Shown here one piece after another: positions 16,026-23,123 of a stretch of 38,507 nucleotides of DNA. The notes below the pieces were generated by a model. The model saw only the letters and a program-made list of their open reading frames with translations, had not been told where the DNA came from and did not search any database. Positions within the stretch are counted from its first letter, which is position 1. Each line of letters opens with the position of its first letter. This stretch comes from Candidatus Eisenbacteria bacterium (GTDB lineage Bacteria; Eisenbacteria; RBG-16-71-46). The stretch is from NCBI GenBank assembly GCA_013140805.1, contig JABFRW010000044.1, forward strand, positions 1-38,507, in the 5' to 3' direction. Both the position numbers and the translations under genes were made by a program.

Positions 16026-17314
16026 GCTTCGAGCGCGTTGGCCTGCGCGATGCGCGACAGCACCGCGGCGCTCTCGCGGCGCACCCGTGGGCGTGCCGGA
16101 TCGCCGAATCCCACGCCGTAGAGCCCGAAGCGCCCGAAGTAGCCGTCGGCCCACTCGAAGTTGTCGAGCAGCGACCAGTGCAGGTAACCGACCACCGGAA
16201 CGCCTGCCTCGATCGCGCGGTGCACGTAGCGCAGCGTCTCGACGATCGCACGCGGCCGCAGCCGATCCTCGGCGTCGGCGACGCCGTGTTCGGTGATGAG
16301 GATCGGCGTGCGATCGATCGCGATGCGGCGCAGCACCTGCTCGATCCCCGCCGGGTGATGTTCCCAGCCGAGGTCGTTGACGGTTGCACCGGGTGCCGCG
16401 ACGTGGGCGACCGGTCCCAGCGAGTTCACCTTCCAGCGTGTGTAGTAGTTGAGCCCCAGCCAGTCGAGAGCGCCGGCGAGTGCCGGGACCTGGCGCGAGA
16501 CGCTTCGCGCGCCGGGAATCGAGAGCCGGATCCGGCCGCTGCGGGGCGCCTCGAGCACTGCGTCGTTGAACACCCGGTTCTCGAACCACGCGCGCAGCAC
16601 GTCGAGCGGAAACCACGGACGCAGCGGCTCGAGAATCGGATAGTGCTTGGCGAAGCCGACCCTCACCGCGCGGCCGTCGCCGTCGGCATCGATACGATCC
16701 TCCGCGTGCAGGATGTGGTAGGCACGACCGTGCGCCTCGAGCAGGTTCGCGATCACCTCGAGTGCCGCGCCATCGTCGCGCCGGCCCGGGGGCCAGACGC
16801 CCTCCGAGTAGCTCCGAAACGCGTAGACCTCGGGCTCGTTGACCGTGCACCACCAGTCGACTTCGGCGCCGAACTCACGTGCGCAGAACTGGACGAAACG
16901 GTCGAAGTCGTCGAGCGTGACGCGATTCTCCCACCCGCCGCGATCCGCCACCCACAGCGGGTTCGTGAAGTGATGCAGCGTCACGATGGGGGTGAGGTGG
17001 TGTCGCCTGAGCGACGCGAACACTGCGTGGTAGTGCGCGATCGCCGCCGCGTCGAAGCGGCCCGGCTCGGGCTCGAGGCGACTCCACTCGAGCGACAGGC
17101 GATGCGCGGTGTGATGGTCGCCGGCGGCGAGTGCGAAGTCTTCGTCGAAGCGCTCCCAGTGACGGCACGCCTCGCCGCTGCGATCGCCGCCACGCACCAC
17201 GTCGGCGAGTTGCTCGAATCGCCACCAGTCGTTCAACTGATTGCCGCCCTCGACCTGATGCGCCGAGGTCGCGGCTCCCCACAGGAATCCGTCCGGAAAC
17301 GAGAGCAACGACAT
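16022..17314 (-). CDS. GH1 family beta-glucosidase
   Basis: 430 aa, a typical GH1 length, with no signal peptide, so it is cytosolic. It hydrolyses beta-linked glucosides/galactosides with retention. It starts with FPDGFLWGAATSAHQVEGGN, the diagnostic GH1 N-terminus. The acid/base is E160 in TVNEPEVY and the nucleophile E342 in LITEHG, where most members have ENG. Aglycone/sugar-binding signatures are present: WSRLEPEPGRFD, LHHFTNPLW, GYLHWSLLDNFEW. The start at 17314 lies 6 bp after a -10-like TAACGT, so the transcript may lack a leader. It is divergent from the alpha/beta hydrolase with only 66 bp between start codons. Confidence 0.94.
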   Translation of the reverse strand: MSLLSFPDGFLWGAATSAHQVEGGNQLNDWWRFEQLADVVRGGDRSGEACRHWERFDEDFALAAGDHHTAHRLSLEWSRLEPEPGRFDAAAIAHYHAVFASLRRHHLTPIVTLHHFTNPLWVADRGGWENRVTLDDFDRFVQFCAREFGAEVDWWCTVNEPEVYAFRSYSEGVWPPGRRDDGAALEVIANLLEAHGRAYHILHAEDRIDADGDGRAVRVGFAKHYPILEPLRPWFPLDVLRAWFENRVFNDAVLEAPRSGRIRLSIPGARSVSRQVPALAGALDWLGLNYYTRWKVNSLGPVAHVAAPGATVNDLGWEHHPAGIEQVLRRIAIDRTPILITEHGVADAEDRLRPRAIVETLRYVHRAIEAGVPVVGYLHWSLLDNFEWADGYFGRFGLYGVGFGDPARPRVRRESAAVLSRIAQANALEA

Positions 17315-17320
17315 GCCGGT

Positions 17321-17326
17321 ACGTTA
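17321..17326 (-). promoter_or_regulatory. Candidate -10 element of the GH1 gene (leaderless)
   Basis: TAACGT read on the minus strand, preceded by GC, with its 3' end 6 bp from the ATG at 17314. A transcript starting at the usual distance would begin at the start codon itself. No convincing -35 is visible and no SD lies between. Confidence 0.38.
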
Positions 17327-17367
17327 GCATCGGCGGTTCGGAGCCTCGCTACGAGGTGCTTGCGTGC

Positions 17368-17373
17368 TAGCGT
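17368..17373 (+). promoter_or_regulatory. Candidate -10 element of the alpha/beta hydrolase gene (leaderless)
   Basis: TAGCGT preceded by GC, 7 bp before the ATG at 17381. It is the divergent counterpart of the minus-strand element at 17326-17321. No clear -35 and no SD, so leaderless transcription is the simplest reading. Confidence 0.35.
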
Positions 17374-17380
17374 GACCGCG

Positions 17381-18280
17381 ATGGAAGCACGATCGCGAAG
17401 CCCCCGGCCGGTGCTCGGCGTGCGCCTCGATGCGCGATGGCGCGAACACGTGCCGCCCGCGTGGCGAGCCGACTGGAACGAGCGAGAGTTCGCGCTCGAC
17501 CGCGGCAGCACTCGCGTCGTCACGGCCGGCACCGGCCCCCCGGCGCTGCTGCTCCCGCCGCTGCCCGGCTACAAAGAGGCGTGGCTGCGAGTGCTACCGC
17601 AGCTCGCGTTGCGCTTTCGCGTCGTCACCTTCGACCTGCGGCTTCACCGCGGCTCAGCGAACGACTGGGCGTCGCACGTCGCGGATGCCGCGCGCGTCGC
17701 CGAGGCGTTCGCTCCCGGAGCCGCGCTGGTGGTCGGCCACTCGCTGGGCGGAATGCTGGCGCAACGCTACGCGCTCGCGCACCCGCAGCGCGTTTCGCGG
17801 CTGGTGCTGTCGAGCACGTTTCCGCGCGTCGGGTTCGAATGGCGTCAACTGGTGCCGCGGTATCTCGAGCAGCCGCTGGTACTGGCCACTCAGCGCTGGC
17901 TGCCCGAGCCGTTGAGCCGCGCAGCCGCGGCCGGCTTCGCGCGACGTCGGGCGTGGGTGTTCGACGCGTGCTGCGACGCCGAGGTGGTCGAGTTCGTGCG
18001 ATTCGGGATTCGCAACTTCGCACTCTCCGATGCCCGCGCGATGGTGGCGCTGGCGTTCGCGCACGACGCGCGTGCCGAGCTCGAGCGACTCGCGGTGCCG
18101 ACCCTGGTGGTGGTCGGCGAGTGCGAGACCGCGTGGGCGCTCGCGGCGGCGCGACGACTCGCGGTCGTCCTGCCCGACGCGCGGCTCGTCGAGTTTGCGG
18201 ACGTCGCCCACCTGCACCCGCTTTCGGCGCCGGATCGGCTGGTGCGGTCCATCGAGGGCTGGCTCGATGCCACCGCGTGA
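17381..18280 (+). CDS. Alpha/beta hydrolase
   Basis: 299 aa, cytosolic. The fold order is recognisable: the HG-type loop is LLPPLPGYKEAWLRVLPQL, strand 4/5 reads RVVTFDLRLHRGSANDW, the nucleophile elbow is VVGHSLGGML with S121, the lid follows, then LVVVGECETAW supplies the acid position and VAHLHPLSAPD supplies His 277. The acid position reads Glu/Cys/Glu rather than the common Asp, so which residue serves is unclear. Substrate cannot be predicted (esterase, lactonase or haloalkane-type are all possible). Start chosen at ATG 17381; GTG at 17372 is the other option, and the long open frame further upstream lies across genes on the other strand. The lipoprotein gene follows after 64 bp. Confidence 0.87.
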   Translation: MEARSRSPRPVLGVRLDARWREHVPPAWRADWNEREFALDRGSTRVVTAGTGPPALLLPPLPGYKEAWLRVLPQLALRFRVVTFDLRLHRGSANDWASHVADAARVAEAFAPGAALVVGHSLGGMLAQRYALAHPQRVSRLVLSSTFPRVGFEWRQLVPRYLEQPLVLATQRWLPEPLSRAAAAGFARRRAWVFDACCDAEVVEFVRFGIRNFALSDARAMVALAFAHDARAELERLAVPTLVVVGECETAWALAAARRLAVVLPDARLVEFADVAHLHPLSAPDRLVRSIEGWLDATA

Positions 18281-18305
18281 AGATGCGCGGCGGTCCGCCA
18301 TCCGC

Positions 18306-18311
18306 TAGGGT
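18306..18311 (+). promoter_or_regulatory. Candidate -10 element before the lipoprotein gene
   Basis: TAGGGT preceded by CCGC, 33 bp before the ATG at 18345. A GGAG ribosome site lies between it and the start. No good -35 is seen, so confidence is low. Confidence 0.28.
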
Positions 18312-18344
18312 GCGGAGTCCATCGCCCGCCCGGAGAAACCCTCG

Positions 18345-19001
18345 ATGAAAGCGACACTGGACACCGACTCGAGCGTACGTCGTGTGCCCCGCGCATCCGC
18401 CGTGTGGCAGGGCGCGCGCGCGCGCGGTTCCGTGATGCTCGCGGTCGCGGCGGCGGCGGCGATCGTGACGGGCTGCACCGCGCTTCAGGAGCTGGCCGCG
18501 CTGCGCAACGTGGTGTTCGCGTTCGACCGCGTCGCGGACGTACGCGTCGCGGGAATCGCGATCGGCGAAGGAGCGAGCTATTCACGACTCTCGGTCGCGG
18601 ATCTCGCGCGCGTTGCGGCGGCGGTCGCGAGCCGAAACGTGCCGCTCGAGCTGGTCGCGCACGTGTCGGCCTCCAATCCTGCCGAGAACCGGGTCGCAGC
18701 GCGACTCGTCAACGTCGACTGGACGCTGTTCGTCGACGATCGTCGCCTGCTGTCGGGAGTGGTGAACGAGTCGCGATCGATCGCTCCCGGATCGATCGCC
18801 GACCTGCCGGTGCCGATCCGCTTCGACCTCTACGAACTGTCGCAGGGCGGAGCGCGCGACCTGTTCGAGACCGCGCTCGCAATCGCCGGATACGGCACGC
18901 GGGCACGCGAGCTGCGTTTCGAACTGCTGCCCCGCATCGAGACGACGCTCGGACCGATCCAGTATCCGACCCCGGTCGTGATCCGCCGCGCGGCGCGCTG
19001 A
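18345..19001 (+). CDS. LEA14/WHy-domain lipoprotein
   Basis: 218 aa. A long N-terminus precedes a lipoprotein signal: SVMLAVAAAAAIVTGC, with the lipobox VTGC giving Cys at about 45, so the mature protein is lipid-anchored, probably in the outer or inner membrane facing the periplasm. The rest looks like a LEA type 2 (LEA14/WHy) Ig-like domain: FAFDRVADVRVAGIAIGEG, VPLELVAHVSASNPAENRVAA, VDWTLFVDDRRLLSGVVNE, PVPIRFDLYEL. WHy domains are linked to desiccation and stress protection; in bacteria they are often envelope lipoproteins of unknown function. A second start near Met31 (VMLAV) would give a more normal signal length. GGAG is 9 bp from the ATG. The MFS gene starts 1 bp after its stop. Confidence 0.82.
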   Translation: MKATLDTDSSVRRVPRASAVWQGARARGSVMLAVAAAAAIVTGCTALQELAALRNVVFAFDRVADVRVAGIAIGEGASYSRLSVADLARVAAAVASRNVPLELVAHVSASNPAENRVAARLVNVDWTLFVDDRRLLSGVVNESRSIAPGSIADLPVPIRFDLYELSQGGARDLFETALAIAGYGTRARELRFELLPRIETTLGPIQYPTPVVIRRAAR

Positions 19002-19002
19002 C

Positions 19003-20256
19003 GTGGATCGATTTCGCTCGCTCCGACACCCTGCATTTCGCGTGTTCTGGATCGGCCAGCTGGTGTCGGTACTCGGCACCTGGATGCAGTCGGTCGCCCA
19101 GGGCTGGCTGATGCACCGGCTCACCGAATCGGCGTGGATGCTCGGGCTGCTGGCGGGGGCGCAGTTCCTGCCGGTCACGCTGTTCTCGCTGTGGGCGGGT
19201 GTGGTCGCCGACCGCATGGACAAGCGCCGCATGATCCTCGTCACCCAGGTGCTGTCGATGCTTCAGGCGGTGACACTCGCACTGGTGGTGACGCTGGGCA
19301 TCGTCGAGCCGTGGATGGTGCTGGTGCTGGCGCTGTTGTTCGGAGTCGTCAGCGCGTTCGACCTGCCGGCGCGGCAGGCGTTCGTCGCCGATCTGGTGCC
19401 GCGTGAGGACATGTCGAACGCGATCGCGCTCAACTCGACCGCGTTCAATACCGCGCGCGTGTTCGGTCCCGCGATCGCGGGCGTGCTGCTGGCGACCGCC
19501 GGTGAGGCGGCGTGCTTCTGGATCAACGCGCTCAGCTACCTCGCCGTGATCCTTTCGCTGGTGCGCATCGACCTGCCGCGCCGCGATCTTGCGCGCTCGA
19601 GCCTTGCCGAGACGCTGGCGCGCTTGAACGAGGGGCTCCGCTACGCGTGGTCGACGAGGCCGGTACGCAACCTGCTCGTGCTGCTCGCGATCGCGGCCGG
19701 ACTCGGCTTCCAGTACGGACCGCTGCTGCCGGTGTACGCGCGCGAACTGCTGCACGCGGGCCCCGGCGTCTACGGATTGCTCACCTCGGCGTTTGGACTC
19801 GGCGCGCTGCTCGCGGCGCTGCTCATGACGCGCCACCACGACCGCTGGGGGCTGCGGCGCAATCTGCTGCTCGGGCTCACCACCGCGGGGATCGGCATGG
19901 GGGTATTCGCGTGGTCACGCTACCTGCCGCTGTCGCTCGCCATGGGTTTCGCTGCCGGCTTTGGACTCATTCTCTACGTCGCCACCACCAACACGCTGAT
20001 TCAGCTGACGATCGAGGATCGCTACCGTGGCCGCGTGATGAGTCTCTACACGTTCATGTTCATCGGCACCTCGCCGCTCGGTGCGTTGATGGCGGGCGTG
20101 ATCGCGCAGCGCTTCGGCGCTCCGGTCGCGACCAGCGTGTGCGCGCTGCTGTTGCTCGGTTGTGCGCTGTGGATGTCGAATCGCCTGCGCGTGCTGGCCG
20201 CGCAGGAACGCGCGCAATCGCCACCCGACTATCCGCAGGCCGACGCCGTGCGGTGA
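19003..20256 (+). CDS. MFS transporter, EntS/MFS_3-type exporter
   Basis: 417 aa with about 12 membrane segments; starts at GTG one base after the previous stop. The N-terminus FRSLRHPAFRVFWIGQLVSV and the segment GTWMQSVAQGWLMHRLTESA are hallmarks of the MFS_3 (EntS-like, 'transmembrane secretion effector') group. The loop 2-3 motif is GVVADRMDKRRM, and FDLPARQAFVADLVPREDM with AIALNSTAFNTARVFGPAIAG follows in the fourth and fifth helices. These proteins export small molecules such as siderophores or toxic compounds using the proton gradient; the substrate here is unknown. Coupling to the LEA14-like lipoprotein suggests joint envelope function. The C-terminus ends close to a convergent gene. 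Confidence 0.92.
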   Translation: MDRFRSLRHPAFRVFWIGQLVSVLGTWMQSVAQGWLMHRLTESAWMLGLLAGAQFLPVTLFSLWAGVVADRMDKRRMILVTQVLSMLQAVTLALVVTLGIVEPWMVLVLALLFGVVSAFDLPARQAFVADLVPREDMSNAIALNSTAFNTARVFGPAIAGVLLATAGEAACFWINALSYLAVILSLVRIDLPRRDLARSSLAETLARLNEGLRYAWSTRPVRNLLVLLAIAAGLGFQYGPLLPVYARELLHAGPGVYGLLTSAFGLGALLAALLMTRHHDRWGLRRNLLLGLTTAGIGMGVFAWSRYLPLSLAMGFAAGFGLILYVATTNTLIQLTIEDRYRGRVMSLYTFMFIGTSPLGALMAGVIAQRFGAPVATSVCALLLLGCALWMSNRLRVLAAQERAQSPPDYPQADAVR

Positions 20257-20257
20257 G

Positions 20258-20276
20258 CGTCACGCGCGGAGTGACG
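20258..20276. terminator. Hairpin between convergent genes
   Basis: CGTCAC (20258-20263) and GTGACG (20271-20276) form a 6-bp stem with a 7-base loop just after the MFS stop and before the convergent GT-C gene stop. There is no T-run; weak evidence for termination. Confidence 0.28.
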
Positions 20277-20305
20277 GGGCGCGCGTCTGCACCGACACCG
20301 CGCCA

Positions 20306-21943
20306 CTAGCGCGAATTCGGCTCGAACCGCCACACCGTGTCCGCACGCAGCACGCCGACCGGGCGCGCCACCAGGTCGCTCCCGGTGAGGACCCCCCGAG
20401 ACTGCACCGCCGCGCGCGCTTCGGGTAGCGCGTAGAGCGCGTGCCGACCGCGCCCGGCCTCCGCGAGCAGGGCGTCGAGCTGCCGTTCGAAGTCCGCGCG
20501 CGTGGGCACCGCCTCGGAGTCCGGGATCGTCAGCAGTCGGACGCGTGCCAGCACCGGGAGCGCCATCAGCCCCTCGCGCAGCACGGAACGAAGAGGATCG
20601 GACACCAGTGCGTCGCCGGCCTCGAAGTGAGTGCGCGCGAACTCGAGCAGGTCTGCATAGGGCGCGTGTGCGACGTCTCGAGCCGGAAGTGCTCGATAGG
20701 CGAGATTCGAACTCGCGGCAGCCACAATCGCGGCCACACCCACCGCGCGGGCCGCGACGCGCCAGCGGGCGGGCGGGCTCGGAAGTCCGACGGCGAGGAA
20801 CGCCAGTGCGAACGGGGGCGCGAACACCCAGAACACGTGATTCCCGGGCTGATACCAGAGCGCGAACGCCGCCAACGCAAGTGCACCGCACGTCACCGCG
20901 AGTCGCCCGGCCGGGGTCCGTGAGTCGACGCGGGCCTCCGTGTCGATTCCGTGGGCCGACATGCTTCGGCGCCTCGCCAGGTGAGCAGCGGACGAGCCGA
21001 GTGCCCGCAGCCCCAGCGCCGCAGCGGTCCCGGCGGCAAACGCGGTGGCCGCGACTCCCGCCAGCACGCCGGGCTCGAGCCCGCGTCCGGCGCGCAGCGC
21101 GTGCAGTGGAATCAACGTGACCCATGCCTCGACCAGTGCGATGCCGGCGCGCGCGAACCCGACGCTCCCCGTGCCGGCGACGAAATCGCTCCGGTCGCGC
21201 ACCGTCAGCACCCACGCGAGAATCTCCGCGGGTCCGCCCGGCGGCGCCGCGATGCGGCCCGCGATCCAGTAGCCGGACAGCACCGGAACGACCGCCGCGA
21301 TCACGAAGCTCGCGAGCGACGCGGTGGTGAACCGTCCGCGCAGCGCCTGCCAGCCCAATGCGAGTACTGCGGCAACGACGAACACCACGCTCATCTGGTG
21401 GATCAGCACCGCGGCCGCGAGTGTCAGCCCGGCAATGCCCCACGCACGCGCATCGCGGGCCCGCAGCATGAGCCGTGCGGCGGTCAACAACAGGGCGGTG
21501 GCCGGGACGATCGCGCCGATCTCGGTCGCGAGACGCGAAACCACGTTCGCGACCGCGACCGCGACCGCCACCCATACCGCGCGTCGCCGCGAGCCTCCGA
21601 GCGCTCGAGCGAGCGCTCCCGAAAGGGTGACCAGCGCGCCGCCCGCGATGGCGCTCAGCACGCCAAGGGTCGCGAACGGATCGCGCGCGCCGAACTGCGC
21701 CGCGAGCCGGTGCCAGGCGCGGGCCGCCGGCATGAACAGCAGATGGTTGGGGTGGAGCAGCCGGGTCGAGAAGTACCGTTCGGAGACCAGCGGGTCGTCG
21801 ACCGCGCGAGCGGCCTGAGCGAGCGTCTCCCAAGTCTGCACGTGCGCGAGCAGCAGCGCGTAGCCCACCGCCGCCACCGCACCGATGACGAGCAGTGGAA
21901 GCCACCAGGAGGACGCGCGTTTCGGCCGATCGCGCGGCGTCAT
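20306..21943 (-). CDS. Polytopic membrane protein, GT-C-like
   Basis: 545 aa from the ATG at 21943; an in-frame ATG at 21994 would overlap the previous gene. About 10-11 membrane segments are visible, the first at WLPLLVIGAVAAVGYALLLA. The first large outer loop holds RAVDDPLVSERYFSTRLLHPNHLLFMP, an acidic/His-rich loop of the GT-C type. Later features are a cytosolic Arg/Ser loop (LARRRSMSAHGIDTEARV), the conserved-looking WYQPGNHVFWVFAP, and a ~130-residue soluble C-terminal domain (GDALVSDPLRSVLREGL, LYALPEARAAVQSRGVLTG). Family not recognised beyond general resemblance to dolichyl-phosphate-mannose-type transferases. It starts 11 bp after the squalene/phytoene-synthase stop, so the two are probably cotranscribed, and a polyprenyl link is possible. 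Confidence 0.77.
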   Translation of the reverse strand: MTPRDRPKRASSWWLPLLVIGAVAAVGYALLLAHVQTWETLAQAARAVDDPLVSERYFSTRLLHPNHLLFMPAARAWHRLAAQFGARDPFATLGVLSAIAGGALVTLSGALARALGGSRRRAVWVAVAVAVANVVSRLATEIGAIVPATALLLTAARLMLRARDARAWGIAGLTLAAAVLIHQMSVVFVVAAVLALGWQALRGRFTTASLASFVIAAVVPVLSGYWIAGRIAAPPGGPAEILAWVLTVRDRSDFVAGTGSVGFARAGIALVEAWVTLIPLHALRAGRGLEPGVLAGVAATAFAAGTAAALGLRALGSSAAHLARRRSMSAHGIDTEARVDSRTPAGRLAVTCGALALAAFALWYQPGNHVFWVFAPPFALAFLAVGLPSPPARWRVAARAVGVAAIVAAASSNLAYRALPARDVAHAPYADLLEFARTHFEAGDALVSDPLRSVLREGLMALPVLARVRLLTIPDSEAVPTRADFERQLDALLAEAGRGRHALYALPEARAAVQSRGVLTGSDLVARPVGVLRADTVWRFEPNSR

Positions 21944-21954
21944 CGGATCAGCCG

Positions 21955-22998
21955 TCACCTGGCAATGACGGGCGGCCGCGCGGTGACGTCCCATTGCCAG
22001 CGCAGCGTGCGGCCGCTGTGGACCGTGAGCGCCGAGGTGAGCGCGGTGCCGAACACCTCGAACCGCGAGATGCGCGGTCGTGCTTCACCCCATGGAAAGT
22101 CGGGGGTGCGCCGCGTCGCGCGGAGCGAGCCGAGCGCCCACAGCGCCGGCCACACGCAGAACAGGCGGTAGCGCACGCGTCTCGCCGGGATGGCGTCGAC
22201 GTATTCCGGCACCTGAACCAGAGCGCCGCGCGCGCGCGCGGTGAGGCGCTCCGCGAGTGCGTGGACGCCGGCGTTCGGCGTGCCGACCAGATCGGGCACC
22301 TCGAGGCCGAACTCGGCCAGCCACGTGGCCGGCAGGTAGCAGCGACCGCGGCGCACGTCCGCAGGCCAGTCGAGCAGGATGTTGGTGAGCTGAAGCGCGC
22401 GCCCGACCACCGGTGCCAGCTCGAGGCGCCGCCGGTGCCGCGTCTCGTCGCCGACTCCGTATTCGGCGGCGAACAAATCGGTGAGCATCACACCGACACA
22501 GCCGGCGACGATCCAGCAGTAGTCGTCGAGTTCGGCCTCGGTGTCGAGATAGGGCGCGTGCGGCGAACGCGCCGCGGCTCGCGTGGCGTAGCGTCGCATT
22601 CCGGTCGCGAGCGTGCGCACTCCGTCGCGCACCGCGTCGCGATGGGCCCCGGGCAACGCGGAGGTCACGCGCAGGACGCGCGGCAGCTCGGCGACCAGTG
22701 CCAGGTCGGGCCGGCCGGCCGCGGTTTGCGCCGCCGCTTCGGCGAGCGAGTGCGCCGCCATCGAGTCACCGTCGAGGGCTGCCAGGAACTGGTCGAATCG
22801 CGCTCCGATCTCTTCGGGGCTTCCGACCCACGAGTCCTCGAGCGCGTCGGCGGTCCGGCACAGCAGGTAGCCGACGCGCACCGCTTCGCCGAAGTGGGCA
22901 CGCAGCAGGCGGATATTCAGCGCAAAGGTGCGCGAGACGCGCCCCAGCACGGCGCGGCAGTAGGCGCGGTCGGCGACCAGATCGGTGGGAGTGGACAC
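21955..22998 (-). CDS. Squalene/phytoene synthase family protein
   Basis: 347 aa, cytosolic or membrane-associated. The family condenses two prenyl diphosphates head to head (farnesyl to squalene, geranylgeranyl to phytoene). The first acidic motif is DALED in LLCRTADALEDSW; the central block YCWIVAGCVGVMLTDLF and the second motif NILLDWPADVRRGRCYLP follow with usual spacing. The YC-x3-AG block and the RCYLP ending look nearer to squalene synthase than to CrtB. The second acidic motif reads D-x2-AD rather than D-x2-ED, a mild deviation that may affect the diphosphate/Mg site. The start is GTG 22998, 8 bp after a -10-like TAACCT. No cyclase, desaturase or other terpenoid gene lies nearby, so the product is undecided. 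Confidence 0.86.
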   Translation of the reverse strand: MSTPTDLVADRAYCRAVLGRVSRTFALNIRLLRAHFGEAVRVGYLLCRTADALEDSWVGSPEEIGARFDQFLAALDGDSMAAHSLAEAAAQTAAGRPDLALVAELPRVLRVTSALPGAHRDAVRDGVRTLATGMRRYATRAAARSPHAPYLDTEAELDDYCWIVAGCVGVMLTDLFAAEYGVGDETRHRRRLELAPVVGRALQLTNILLDWPADVRRGRCYLPATWLAEFGLEVPDLVGTPNAGVHALAERLTARARGALVQVPEYVDAIPARRVRYRLFCVWPALWALGSLRATRRTPDFPWGEARPRISRFEVFGTALTSALTVHSGRTLRWQWDVTARPPVIAR

Positions 22999-23006
22999 GG
23001 CATGCT

Positions 23007-23012
23007 AGGTTA
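23007..23012 (-). promoter_or_regulatory. Candidate -10 element of the squalene/phytoene synthase gene (leaderless)
   Basis: TAACCT on the minus strand, preceded by GC, ending 8 bp before the GTG at 22998. It lies in an 11-bp near-palindrome (GCTAGGTTAGC). No -35 at the right distance and no SD are visible. Confidence 0.35.
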
Positions 23013-23123
23013 GCACTCCCACTCCGCTCCCACGGACTCAACCGCAGGGCCGCATGAAAGGGGCGCCGCTCCCTGGCGCTCAATCTGGCCGATCAACGCG
23101 CCGATAACCCGGCAGGCCAAACC

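Noticed and set aside
15716-17380. Upstream extension of the alpha/beta hydrolase frame
   Set aside because: The open frame runs through hsp20, the small Cys protein and the GH1 gene on the other strand; the hydrolase domain starts near 17381.
23001-23013. Short palindrome GCTAGGTTAGC as an operator
   Set aside because: It is better explained by the -10 element on the minus strand; no second copy or known operator pattern was seen.
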